DNA of 64,000 nt from Ilumatobacteraceae bacterium (lineage in GTDB: Bacteria > Actinomycetota > Acidimicrobiia > Acidimicrobiales > Ilumatobacteraceae): contig JAJTEL010000004.1 of the NCBI GenBank assembly GCA_021299715.1, positions 101,716 to 165,715 of the forward strand. The letters are read 5' to 3'. Shown one piece after another: positions 18,865 to 28,657 of this stretch; position 1 is the stretch's first letter; each line of letters opens with the position of its first letter. The position numbers were made by a program, and so were the translations under genes. The notes beneath the pieces are model-generated. The model did not search any database, had not been told where the DNA came from, and was given only the letters and a program-made list of their open reading frames with translations.

Positions 18865-19168
18865 GTCGCCTGTTCTTGCCGTGGTGGGGTTAGCTATGGC
18901 CAGCCCTGCTGCGCGCATGGCCGCCGACTGGCTGCAGCACCAACCCAGCCTGTGCCCACTTCAGCGGTTTGCCGGCATTCCGTGCCCCAGTTGTGGGGGT
19001 ACGCGAGCCAGCCTGTACCTGCTCGGTGCAGACCCTGTTTCGGCGTTCAAGGCCAATGCCGCTCTCACCGCCGCAGTCATCACCTTCGGAGTTCTGGTGG
19101 CAGCCAAGAAAGTGGATTTGCCCCACTTTTTAGGGGTTGCGAACCCTCAAATGGCAGTGGCAGACTGA
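18821..19168 (+). CDS. DUF2752 membrane protein
   Basis: The protein contains the DUF2752 signature CPLQRFAGIPCPSCGGTRASLYLL, with its paired cysteines, flanked by hydrophobic segments. Function is unknown. The start is uncertain: GTG 18821 overlaps the RDD gene by 44 bases, TTG 18851 overlaps by 14, and ATG 18896 would remove the first membrane segment. I give the longest frame. The likely promoter of the ilv leader lies inside its last codons. Confidence 0.65.
   Translation: MCGTTSLGPLLSVVKSPVLAVVGLAMASPAARMAADWLQHQPSLCPLQRFAGIPCPSCGGTRASLYLLGADPVSAFKANAALTAAVITFGVLVAAKKVDLPHFLGVANPQMAVAD
19137..19166 (+). promoter_or_regulatory. Predicted promoter of the ilvBNC leader
   Basis: TTGCGA (19137-19142) and CAGACT (19161-19166) are 18 bases apart, and CAGACT ends seven bases before the ATG of the leader peptide. 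This is the same geometry as other apparently leaderless starts in the window. The promoter lies within the end of the DUF2752 gene. Confidence 0.45.
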
Positions 19169-19173
19169 AACCG

Positions 19174-19221
19174 ATGAAGACAGGAACTGCCCACAAGAGC
19201 CTCGTCGTAGTAGTTCTGTAG
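19174..19221 (+). CDS. ilvBNC leader peptide
   Basis: A 15-codon frame (MKTGTAHKSLVVVVL) ends in Leu-Val-Val-Val-Val-Leu directly before a stop that abuts a strong hairpin. A run of six branched-chain codons ahead of ilvB is the hallmark of ribosome-mediated attenuation, known for ilv operons in enteric bacteria and corynebacteria. When valyl- or leucyl-tRNA is short, the ribosome would stall on these codons and change the folding of the RNA downstream. The peptide begins at or near the first base of the predicted transcript. Confidence 0.85.
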   Translation: MKTGTAHKSLVVVVL

Positions 19222-19273
19222 CGCGTCGGCACCCGCCGCACGCGCTTTTCACCACCCAACGGGGTGGTTTTTT
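19221..19273 (+). terminator. ilvBNC attenuator hairpins
   Basis: The first hairpin is GCGCGTCGGC (19221-19230), loop ACCC, then GCCG-C-ACGCGC (19235-19245), followed by TTTT. The second is ACCACCC (19251-19257) with GGGTGGT (19262-19268), followed by six T (19268-19273), an intrinsic terminator in form. CACCC at 19230-19234 could alternatively pair with GGGTG at 19262-19266, which would break both stems and may act as the antiterminator. The next gene, ilvB, starts 50 bases later. Confidence 0.75.
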
Positions 19274-19323
19274 CATTTCTCAGACCAGATTCACTAGTAG
19301 CGCCAGACAGAAGGAGACACCAG

Positions 19324-21077
19324 ATGTCGAAAAAAGAGATTCTCACAGGAGCCGAAGCGTTAATTCGCTCGCTGGAGATGGAGAACGTGGAAATCATGTT
19401 CGGCCTCCCCGGCGGTTGCATCTTGCCTGCATACGACCCTTTGTTGAAGTCGTCTATTCGTCACGTACTTGTTCGCCATGAACAAGGTGCTGGTCACATG
19501 GCGCAAGGGTATGCCCATGTCACTGGTCGCCCAGGAGTTGCCATGGTGACAAGTGGTCCTGCTGCAACAAACATGGTCACTCCTTTGTGTGATGCATTCA
19601 TGGACAGCATTCCAATGGTGTGCATTACGGGCCAAGTCAGCACGAGCGCAATTGGTACCGACGCCTTCCAAGAATGCGACACCGTCGGAATTACACGCAG
19701 TGTGACAAAGCACAACGAACTTGTGATGCGCGCAGAAGATATTCCTCTCGCCATTCGTCAGGCGTTTCATATTGCAACAACAGGTCGTCCGGGTCCTGTT
19801 CTTGTCGATCTTCCGAAAGACGTTCTGCAAAACACAATGGAATGGCATTGGCCAACCGATGAAGATGTTCTTGAATCACTGCCTGGTTACCGACCAATCA
19901 CCAAGGGTCATCCGCGAATGATTAAAGAGGCCGCAAAGTTGTTGCTGGCCTCTGAACGCCCCGTGTTGTATTTGGGTGGTGGTGTGTTGAAAGCTCACGC
20001 TGCCGAAGCAGTACGCGAGCTTGCAGAGTTGTTGAAGACTCCTGTGGTCACAACGTTGATGGCGCGTGGTGCCTTCCCCGACGATCATGAACTGTGTTAC
20101 GGCATGCCCGGCATGCACGGAACTGCTACTGCAATCACTGCAATGCAGAAGGCCGACTTGTTGTGCGCGCTTGGTGCACGCTTCGACGACCGAGTAACCG
20201 GCAAGGTGGCGTCATTTGCTCCCGACGCAAAGATCATCCACGTTGACATTGACCCTGCAGAACAAGGAAAAGTGCGCAAGCCTGATGTTCCTATTGTTGG
20301 CGATTGTCGTTTAGTTGTTGAAGAAATTGTGAAGGCCGTCAAGGAATTGTTGGCCGAAGGAACAACACAAGTCGACATCACACCATGGCGCAGTCGTGTA
20401 AACGGCTGGAAAGAACAATTCCCACTCACGTATGAACCATCCGAGCCAGGCGCACGCTTGAAGCCACAGTTCTGTTTGGAAAAACTGCGTGATGCTGCAC
20501 CGAAAAACACCATTCTTGTTGCAGGTGTTGGCCAGCATCAGATGTGGTCCAGCTTGTTTTGGAAGTTCAACGAGCCCTATTCATGGGTGAACTCGGGTGG
20601 CCTTGGAACAATGGGCTTTTCCGTACCCGCTGCAATTGGTGCAAAGGCCGCGCGTCCCGATGCAACAGTGTGGGCAATTGATGGCGATGGTTGTTTCCAA
20701 ATGACTGCGCAAGAACTTGTCACCGCTTCTACGGAAGGTATTCACGTAAAGATCGCAATCTTGAACAACACCTACCTCGGCATGGTGCGTCAGTGGCAAG
20801 AAATGTTCTACGGCGAGCGCTATTCCGAAGTAGATCTTTCCGGTTGCCCCGACTTCGTGAAGTGGGCCGAAGCAATGGGCTGTGTTGGTATTCGCGTTGA
20901 ATCACCAGAAGAGATTGACGCGGCAATTGAAAAAGCAAACAGCATTAACGATCGAAGCGTTGTTGTTGAATTCCGTGTTGAAGAATTCGAAAAAGTCTTC
21001 CCCATGGTTCCAGCCGGAGCTAGCAACGACGATGTTCTTCTTCACCCCACGCAAGAGAACCGCAGGGAGTTCCTGAA

Positions 21078-21081
<4 letters not shown>
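19324..21081 (+). CDS. ilvB: Acetolactate synthase, large (catalytic) subunit
   Basis: IlvB joins pyruvate with pyruvate or 2-oxobutyrate in a thiamine-diphosphate-dependent reaction, the first common step of branched-chain amino acid synthesis. The catalytic glutamate is in RHEQGAGHMAQGYA, and the thiamine-diphosphate motif runs from GDGCFQMTAQEL to AILNN. The 585-residue length fits. ATG 19324 is chosen because AAGGAG lies seven to eight bases upstream; the frame extends further back through the attenuator. It overlaps ilvN by four bases. Confidence 0.97.
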
Positions 21082-22663
<1,582 letters not shown>

Positions 22664-22687
22664 TTCCACACAGTCACTAATTACTTG

Positions 22688-22724
22688 GAAGAGGCGTCGA
22701 GTCATCGGCGCCTCTTCTGCATTT
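22688..22724 (+). terminator. Terminator-like hairpin after ilvC
   Basis: GAAGAGGCG (22688-22696) pairs with CGCCTCTTC (22709-22717) in a perfect nine-base stem, followed by TGCATTT. The T-run is poor, but the position 25 bases after ilvC supports a terminator. Confidence 0.6.
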
Positions 22725-22907
22725 ACTGGCCTTAGGTTCGGGGAACAGTCTCCATCGCAACTCCACTACTAGTTGATCAGTGCGTGTCACCGGTTAGTGA
22801 ATCTCGGTACACGAAACAATTACTTCTCGATAAAACCGGTCTTGCAGATGACACCGCATCACGCTGGCAGAGAGCGCACATCAAAATTCGAACAGTCAAA
22901 GTCTGTC

Positions 22908-22913
22908 TATACT
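22908..22913 (+). promoter_or_regulatory. -10 box of glycine-rich surface protein gene
   Basis: TATACT lies six bases before the ATG at 22920 and fixes that start. The rest of the gap from 22664 holds only the ilvC terminator. Confidence 0.55.
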
Positions 22914-22919
22914 TCAGAA

Positions 22920-24908
22920 ATGACCACTAATCGTTCGCGTCGTTTTCGCAAGGCACTCGCATGTTCTGCAGTCGTGTTTGCTCCTTTTGCTTCTCAGGTC
23001 ATGTCGTCTTCGGTGGTGCACGCTGCAGCATGTGTCCCTAATGAGCGCGGTACCGATACAGAAACTATTTTGACGTTTCGCACGACGGGGACTTGTCAAT
23101 GGACAGTTCCGTCGGGAGTTACCTCTGTGCGCGCCTTAATCGTCGCGGGTGGCGGTGGCGGTGGCTCCGACAATGGCGGCGGCGGCGGAGGCGGTGGTGT
23201 CATTCACGACCAGAACATCACGGTGACGCCCGGCGCTTCCATGAACATTGTTGTTGGTAACGGCGGTGCCGGTGCGGTGAATGCATCATCAGTTGCATCC
23301 AATGGCGGTAACTCGAGTTTCGCCTCTTTGGTGGCACGTGGCGGAGGCGGCGGAGGAAGCATTGACAACACTGCTGGTGCCGACGGCGGATCTGCAGGTG
23401 GACGAGCTGCGAACCGTTGGGGCGGTGCACAAGATGCAATTGCAACTACATCTCCATCACAAGGGAACAACGGCGGCGCAAAACTCAACGGCGGTTTTGG
23501 CGGTGGTGGCGGTGGCGGCGCTTCCTCTGCGGGTAGTTCCGGCGGATCAAACATTGGTGGCAATGGAGGAAGTGGTTACACGAGCGACATTGATCTGAAC
23601 TTTCAAGAGCTGCTTGTTTATGGCGGTGGTGGTGGCGGTGGTGGCGATAGCAACACTGCTGGAGATGGCGGTAGCGGTGGCGGCGGCGCAGGAAGCCGAC
23701 GAGGAGACGAAACTCCTTCTGCGGGACTAAATGGATACGGCGGCGGTGGCGGTGGTGCTGGTGGCAGTGTGGCCGGTGGCCTTGGTGCGCGCGGAGGCTC
23801 GGGCGTTGTCATTCTTCGATTTACGCGCACCGTGTCTACCTATGCGGTGATCTACGAAGGATATAACGCGACTCTTACAGCGCCCGCTGGACGTACGTTT
23901 ACCGATGTCGCATACGCCTCATACGGCACTCCGAGTGGAGCATATGGTTCGTATGTTGCAGGCGATTGTCACGAAACGAACACAAGAGCAATTCTGCTTC
24001 CTTCAGTAGTTGGCCAAAACTCGGTGACTCTTAGTGCTGATAACGGCGTGTTTGGCGATCCGTGTGGAGGAACATACAAATGGCTCGCGGTGTCTCTTAC
24101 ATTGTCAGCGCCGACCACAACGACCACAACAACAACAACAACTGTGCCCGCAGTGACCACAACTGCACCACCGGCACTCGACATTGTTGTAGTTGCACCG
24201 TCAACGTCGGTTGTTCCTGTCACGACTGTTCCTGTTGGTCAATCACAAATCCCGTTGATTACCGGAACATCAAAATCAACGCCGTCAACAACTACACCGC
24301 CGCTGCTTACTTCAACAACAACGACGACGACGGTGAAGCCGTCTGACACTGTTGCGCCGAAAGCGCCGTCTGCTCCGTCGGTTGTTGCGGGTTCTGCTGC
24401 AGTAAAAGTTGGAGACAAAACTGAAACAGCCACTGTTGAACGTGCTGATAATCAGTTGGTTGTGTCTGCTGGTGCGTTGAAAGCTGTTGTGGGTGGGTTA
24501 AACCCAGATGGTTCACAGATGGCACTTGATGATGAAGGCAATGTGCGGTTGAACACGGGTGATGCGGTGCGTATCAAGCTTGCTGGTTTTAAACCTGGCA
24601 CTGTGATGGAAGCGTGGTTGTTTTCCACGCCGGTGTTGTTAGGAACAACCAAAGTGGGTGCTGATGGTTCTGTGACGGGAACGTTCACAATTCCAAAGAA
24701 CGCACCTGAAGGTGCGCATCGTGTTGTGATTGTTGCTCAAACAACTGATGGCAAGCCGGCCACGTTGGCGGTTGGTATCAATGTGGGTGAGTGGGATTCT
24801 GGGCCTGGTGTTGCTCTTTGGCTGATTGTGTTGCCGATTGCGTTTGCTGTTGTTGGTGCGTTGGTTGTGCCTGCACAACGCCGTCGCCGTCGAGCCACGC
24901 CGGCATAG
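22920..24908 (+). CDS. Secreted glycine-rich protein with SUEL-lectin-like domain and C-terminal membrane anchor
   Basis: The 662-residue protein starts with a signal peptide (basic MTTNRSRRFRK, hydrophobic core, VHAAAC). Residues about 50-300 form a very glycine-rich domain (runs such as GGGGGGGG) that follows a small strand-rich start (TVPSGVTSVRALIVAGG). Residues about 305-395 resemble the galactose/rhamnose-binding SUEL lectin fold: YASYGTPSG, DCHETNTR and FGDPCGGTYKWLAVSLTL. A Thr/Pro-rich linker, a strand-rich domain (VRIKLAGFKPGTVMEAWLFS) and a final membrane helix with RRRRR follow. It is probably a surface adhesin. There is no LPXTG motif. ATG 22920 is preferred to the longer frame from 22773 because of the -10 box. 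Confidence 0.8.
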   Translation: MTTNRSRRFRKALACSAVVFAPFASQVMSSSVVHAAACVPNERGTDTETILTFRTTGTCQWTVPSGVTSVRALIVAGGGGGGSDNGGGGGGGGVIHDQNITVTPGASMNIVVGNGGAGAVNASSVASNGGNSSFASLVARGGGGGGSIDNTAGADGGSAGGRAANRWGGAQDAIATTSPSQGNNGGAKLNGGFGGGGGGGASSAGSSGGSNIGGNGGSGYTSDIDLNFQELLVYGGGGGGGGDSNTAGDGGSGGGGAGSRRGDETPSAGLNGYGGGGGGAGGSVAGGLGARGGSGVVILRFTRTVSTYAVIYEGYNATLTAPAGRTFTDVAYASYGTPSGAYGSYVAGDCHETNTRAILLPSVVGQNSVTLSADNGVFGDPCGGTYKWLAVSLTLSAPTTTTTTTTTTVPAVTTTAPPALDIVVVAPSTSVVPVTTVPVGQSQIPLITGTSKSTPSTTTPPLLTSTTTTTTVKPSDTVAPKAPSAPSVVAGSAAVKVGDKTETATVERADNQLVVSAGALKAVVGGLNPDGSQMALDDEGNVRLNTGDAVRIKLAGFKPGTVMEAWLFSTPVLLGTTKVGADGSVTGTFTIPKNAPEGAHRVVIVAQTTDGKPATLAVGINVGEWDSGPGVALWLIVLPIAFAVVGALVVPAQRRRRRATPA

Positions 24909-24961
24909 AGCACAGCTCCCACCCCAATCATTCAGATCAGAAGTTTCTGAAGCGAATCCGC

Positions 24962-24983
24962 AGTGGCGATTTTCGTCGCCACT
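24962..24983 (+). terminator. Hairpin after the glycine-rich protein gene
   Basis: AGTGGCGA (24962-24969) and TCGCCACT (24976-24983) form a perfect eight-base stem with a six-base loop, 53 bases after the stop. No T-run follows, so termination is uncertain. Further on, GTTCCC near 25013 and GGGAAC near 25040 could form a second, longer hairpin. Confidence 0.45.
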
Positions 24984-25095
24984 TAGTGAAGACGTGAGAT
25001 GTACTCGGGGGTTCCCAACGGGAAATTTCTAAATTTTCGGGAACTAGATAGGCCCACCGTTCGTCAAGAGAAGAGACCAACGAACGGGGGACATC

Positions 25096-25872
25096 ATGAA
25101 GAAGGCACGCACACTCATCACACGGGCAGCTGTGGTCGCAGTAGTACTAGTCGGGCTCAGTGCTCAGGCCGCCAGCGCCAGTTCAGGTTCGTCAAAGGGG
25201 GACCGTGGGAGGAGCTGTTGGGCACAGTCTCGCCACAAGGCGCACAAGCACGCCACGGGTCATGACCATCGATGCGACCATGACCATGACCACGATGACC
25301 ATGATGACGACGACCGAGACGATGTAACCCCAACGACCACTATTCCCACCACAACGACAGTGCCTCGACCTGCATCATCGGAAAGCGCATCGCCCGCTAC
25401 TGGCTCATCGCCATCCACATCGGTTGCTATTTCGCCGCGAATTGGTGGAGAAATTGTTGTTATTGAAGAACCAGCGGCAACCGAGCCGGCTCGTGAGAAC
25501 GCAGAGGTGACACCTGGAATTGGTGTCGGCGAGAGCAACACTCCCACCACCACAACCCCACAAGCCATGCCAAGCAATGAAGGTTCGTCGTCGGTTGGCT
25601 CCGACACTGCACTCGAAGCAGACCAGGTGGTCACTCCAGAGATCGACCAGCCCGCCGTCCAACCGTCAGATGTTGTGGCAGGAGAGCCTGAGGGGTCGTT
25701 GATGTTGACCGACGCGCAACTGAGTGAGTCCATGAGATTGGCAACGTCACAGGTTCGCCAGCAGGCCACCATGCAGTTCTGGTGGGTGCTATTGGTGCTC
25801 TTGGTTGTGGCCCTCGAGACCGCTCGCCGTGTGCGTCGCAACGGTGCATCAGACGCTTCAGAAGCCAAGTAA
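25096..25872 (+). CDS. Secreted His/Asp-rich protein with C-terminal membrane helix
   Basis: This 258-residue protein has a signal peptide (MKKARTLITRAAVVAVVLVG, cleavage near ASA), then a dense His/Asp segment (HDHRCDHDHDHDDHDDDD near residues 55-75) that could bind divalent metal, a long Thr/Pro/Ser/Glu-rich low-complexity stretch, and a C-terminal membrane helix (FWWVLLVLLVVALETARRVRR). The architecture is that of a stalk-like surface protein. No enzyme domain is seen. It follows the glycine-rich lectin-like protein and may belong to the same cell-surface set. Function is unknown. Confidence 0.75.
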   Translation: MKKARTLITRAAVVAVVLVGLSAQAASASSGSSKGDRGRSCWAQSRHKAHKHATGHDHRCDHDHDHDDHDDDDRDDVTPTTTIPTTTTVPRPASSESASPATGSSPSTSVAISPRIGGEIVVIEEPAATEPARENAEVTPGIGVGESNTPTTTTPQAMPSNEGSSSVGSDTALEADQVVTPEIDQPAVQPSDVVAGEPEGSLMLTDAQLSESMRLATSQVRQQATMQFWWVLLVLLVVALETARRVRRNGASDASEAK

Positions 25873-25883
25873 CTGAATTTTTC

Positions 25884-25910
25884 AATTCCCGACTTGGTAG
25901 GTCGGGAATT
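25884..25910. promoter_or_regulatory. Perfect inverted repeat before metY
   Basis: AATTCCCGAC (25884-25893) and GTCGGGAATT (25901-25910) form a perfect ten-base inverted repeat around TTGGTAG. It lies 12 bases after the upstream stop and covers the -35 side of the metY promoter. It could be a terminator of the upstream gene, an operator, or both; there is no T-run on the + strand. Confidence 0.5.
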
Positions 25911-25916
25911 AGACAG

Positions 25917-25922
25917 TAGGGT
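25917..25922 (+). promoter_or_regulatory. -10 box of metY
   Basis: TAGGGT lies eight bases before the ATG at 25931. Confidence 0.45.
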
Positions 25923-25930
25923 GCGACCCT

Positions 25931-27244
25931 ATGAGTAACGCCAACTGGGGTTTTGAGACCCGCCAGATTCACGCCGGACAAGAGCCAGACCCCACCACGG
26001 GCGCACGGGCCGTTCCCATTTACCAAACAACGTCGTATCAATTCCGAGACAGCCAGCACGCGGCAAACCTTTTCGCACTTGCTGAAATTGGAAACATCTA
26101 CACGCGTCTTATGAACCCAACAACGGGAGTACTTGAAGCACGTTTGTCAGATCTTGAAGGCGGAACAGCAACGGCAGTAGGTCTTCCTGGAGCACTTGTT
26201 GTGTCGTCTGGTCAGAGCGCAGCAACACTTGCGATTCTCACATTGGCTGAAGCAGGAAGTCACATTGTTGCATCGCCATCGTTGTACGGCGGCACATACA
26301 ACTTGTTGCACTACACGTTCCCGAAGATGGGAATTGAAGTCACATTCGTTGATGACCCGCACGATCTTGCACAGTGGAAAGCAGCAATTCGTCCAAACAC
26401 AAAGTTGTTCTTCGGTGAAGTTCTCGCCAACCCAAAGAACGACGTGTTCGACATTGAAGGCGTTTCGAAAGTTGGACACGAAGCAGGCATTCCACTGATG
26501 CTTGACAACACCGTGCCTACTCCATACGGAATTCGCCCACTTGAGTGGGGTGCAGACATTGTTGTTCACTCTGCAACAAAGTTCCTCGGTGGTCACGGCA
26601 CCGCAATTGCTGGTGCAATCATCGATGGTGGCAAATTCGACTTCGCCGCTAGCGGACGTTTCCCTAACTTCACCGAGCCAGACCCCAGCTACCACGGCCT
26701 TGCGTACTGGCCAGCGCTTGGTGCAGGTTCGTACATCATTAAGGCACGAGTGCAAATGTTGCGCGACCTTGGAATGTCGGCAAGCCCGTTCAATGCGTGG
26801 AACATCTTGCAGGGAATTGAAACATTGTCTCTACGCATGGATCGTCACTGGTCAAACACCGACAAAGTTGTTGCGTTCTTGCAGAAGCAAGGTGCTGTTG
26901 AGTCCATCAACTACGCCGGATTGCCCAGCAGCCCATGGCACGAGCGTGCAAAGAAGTACTTCGGTGGCAAGGGCTTCGGCTCCGTTATAGCTGTTGAACT
27001 GAAAGGTGGCCGCGAGGCTGGTCAGAAGTTTGCCGAAGCATTGAAGTTGCACAGTCACGTTGCAAACATTGGTGATGTTCGCTCGTTGGTTATTCACCCA
27101 GCATCGACAACACATAGCCAGCTCACCGAAGAAGAACAGCGCTCTGCCGGTGTTGCTCCGGGACTCGTGCGTTTGTCAGTTGGTCTTGAGTCAATTGAAG
27201 ACATCATCGCCGACCTTGAATTGGGCTTCGCCGCAATTAAGTAG
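25931..27244 (+). CDS. metY: O-acetylhomoserine sulfhydrylase
   Basis: MetY makes homocysteine from O-acetylhomoserine and sulfide, using pyridoxal phosphate. The 437-residue protein has the Cys/Met-metabolism family segments PIYQTTSYQFRDSQHAANLF, YTRLMNPTTGVLEARLSDLEGG and the PLP lysine in VVHSATKFLGGHG. The length of about 430 residues and the insert after the lysine (FPNFTEPDPSYHGL) separate MetY from shorter MetB/MetC proteins. It is a single gene with its own promoter and a perfect inverted repeat upstream. Confidence 0.92.
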   Translation: MSNANWGFETRQIHAGQEPDPTTGARAVPIYQTTSYQFRDSQHAANLFALAEIGNIYTRLMNPTTGVLEARLSDLEGGTATAVGLPGALVVSSGQSAATLAILTLAEAGSHIVASPSLYGGTYNLLHYTFPKMGIEVTFVDDPHDLAQWKAAIRPNTKLFFGEVLANPKNDVFDIEGVSKVGHEAGIPLMLDNTVPTPYGIRPLEWGADIVVHSATKFLGGHGTAIAGAIIDGGKFDFAASGRFPNFTEPDPSYHGLAYWPALGAGSYIIKARVQMLRDLGMSASPFNAWNILQGIETLSLRMDRHWSNTDKVVAFLQKQGAVESINYAGLPSSPWHERAKKYFGGKGFGSVIAVELKGGREAGQKFAEALKLHSHVANIGDVRSLVIHPASTTHSQLTEEEQRSAGVAPGLVRLSVGLESIEDIIADLELGFAAIK

Positions 27245-27262
27245 AGATTCTTGGGTTGCTCC

Positions 27263-27484
27263 TTACGAGGAGCAGGCTTTGATGAAATCGTCATCGTCAA
27301 TCTGAGCTTGCCGCAGAATTGAGCGCAATGTTCCTGTTTTCACCTCGGAATGGGTGGGAACAACACATACGATTGAACCATTGCGCAGAACGGCATGGCT
27401 TCCTCGTTGGCGGACAAACTCAAATCCGAAGCCCTGCAGGATTTTTATGATTTCGTGCCCTGAAAGTAAGGGCAACTTAGGCAC
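27263..27484 (-). CDS. hicA: HicA-type mRNA interferase toxin
   Basis: HicA toxins are small double-stranded-RNA-binding-fold ribonucleases that cleave mRNA. The 73-residue protein reads LPLLSGHEIIKILQGFGFEF, then RQRGSHAVLRNG, with the catalytic histidine in GSHAVL, and PTHSEVKTGTLRSILRQAQI, as in the family. The start is the GTG at 27484, inside the end of hicB with an eight-base overlap; the open frame runs further upstream but that part only mirrors hicB. Confidence 0.88.
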   Translation of the reverse strand: MPKLPLLSGHEIIKILQGFGFEFVRQRGSHAVLRNGSIVCVVPTHSEVKTGTLRSILRQAQIDDDDFIKACSS

Positions 27485-27692
27485 GAGTGGGAATCTCGAA
27501 AGTTGTAACAAAGGTGTTTGAGATTGGGTGGACGTTCTTCGGCGGAACTTCATCCAAATACGCCTGAGTAGCTTCTTCGATATTCGCAAGGGCTTCTTCG
27601 ACTGACTCGCCTTGCGAGGCGCAGCCAGTTTCCGGATTGAGGACGCAGTATCCACCCTCTTCGGAGGGCCAAATCACTGCGGTCAACTTCAT
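27477..27692 (-). CDS. hicB: HicB-type antitoxin
   Basis: The 71-residue protein has the HicB-lk fold pattern (AVIWPSEEGGYCVLNPE, then GCASQGESVEEALANIEEATQAYL), a partial RNase-H-like domain that covers HicA. The usual C-terminal DNA-binding helix is short or absent. ATG 27692 is chosen because TAATGT on the minus strand (27700-27705) ends seven bases before it. Antitoxin-first order and overlap with hicA are typical of one class of HicBA operons. Confidence 0.85.
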   Translation of the reverse strand: MKLTAVIWPSEEGGYCVLNPETGCASQGESVEEALANIEEATQAYLDEVPPKNVHPISNTFVTTFEIPTRA

Positions 27693-27699
27693 GCGACGA

Positions 27700-27705
27700 A
27701 CATTA
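27700..27705 (-). promoter_or_regulatory. -10 box of hicBA
   Basis: TAATGT on the minus strand, seven bases before the hicB ATG at 27692. Confidence 0.45.
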
Positions 27706-27767
27706 GGGCTAATTGTTGACTTCATCAACACGTATGTGGGCGAATGGTTACCCAAAGTGGAACAGGG

Positions 27768-28646
27768 TTAGTCGTCGTCGGTTTGGCCGCGTAAGAACTC
27801 TTCAAGTTCTGCGGCTAGATCGTCACCACTTGGCATGTTCTGTTCTACAAGTTGGTCGTGTCTGCGTTCAAGCATGTTCACGTATGCGGATGCTTGCGGG
27901 TCGCCTTCAACAGCCGCATCATGAAGTTCTTGCCATCGGCTGATTTCGTTCTGCAAGTTTGCGTGATCGGTGGGGATACCGAGAACGTGTTGCAAATGTT
28001 GCAATAACGCTGCTGCGCTCTTTGGGTGCTGTGCATGCATGAGGTAGTGGGGAACACCCACGCGCAAGCTGACGCTAGGAATGCGCGCGCGGTCTAAAGC
28101 ATCCAACATGACTCCGGCAACACCTGTGGGGCCTTGATACTGCGGACGAGACAGCCCCAAGCGCGCAGCAAGTTCTGTGTTGGTGGTGCTGCCCACAACA
28201 AACGGAACACGTGAGTGTGGAACTTGTTCTGCTGCTGCGCCAAGACTGACCACCAAGTTGCAGCCAAGCCCGCGCGCAACTTCTACGACACATTGCGTGA
28301 AGATGTTCCACGACACGTGTGGTTCAACACCATTCACCACCACCATGTCTCGCGCACCTTCGGGGTAGCGAATGATCATGAATTCGTTTTCTGGCCATCG
28401 CACCTGGCGCTCGCCGTCTGCATCGAAAAACATTTCGGGACGTTCTTGTGTGAAATCAAAGAAGGGGTCGGGGTCTATGTCGGCAACAACGGTTGCATCG
28501 CGTTCCTTCAACATCCAGTCGAGTGCGGATGTGGCAACTCCGCCAATATCGAAAAGTCCGCGCAACGCCACCAACATGACGGGGTTGCGAAGAGGCGCAA
28601 TATCGTCCCAATACGTCTCGAGAACTTCGTCAACTGTGAGCGCCAT
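27768..28646 (-). CDS. PAC2 family protein
   Basis: The 292-residue protein matches the actinobacterial PAC2 (proteasome assembly chaperone-like) family: RNPVMLVALRGLFDIGGVATSALDW at the start, VVNGVEPHVSWNIF in the middle, and GPTGVAGVMLDALDRARIPSVSLRVGVPHYL toward the end, followed by an acidic helical tail. Its role in bacteria is unclear; PAC2 proteins often occur in genomes that encode a proteasome. It lies 11 bases downstream of serC on the same strand and is probably cotranscribed. Confidence 0.8.
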   Translation of the reverse strand: MALTVDEVLETYWDDIAPLRNPVMLVALRGLFDIGGVATSALDWMLKERDATVVADIDPDPFFDFTQERPEMFFDADGERQVRWPENEFMIIRYPEGARDMVVVNGVEPHVSWNIFTQCVVEVARGLGCNLVVSLGAAAEQVPHSRVPFVVGSTTNTELAARLGLSRPQYQGPTGVAGVMLDALDRARIPSVSLRVGVPHYLMHAQHPKSAAALLQHLQHVLGIPTDHANLQNEISRWQELHDAAVEGDPQASAYVNMLERRHDQLVEQNMPSGDDLAAELEEFLRGQTDDD

Positions 28647-28657
28647 TGGGCTTCACT

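Noticed and set aside
22773..22919. Upstream start for the glycine-rich protein
   Set aside because: It would place 49 residues before a perfect signal peptide; a -10 box lies directly before ATG 22920.
24110..24330. ACA/ACC/ACG triplet runs as a microsatellite or repeat element
   Set aside because: They encode the Thr-rich linker of the glycine-rich surface protein in frame.
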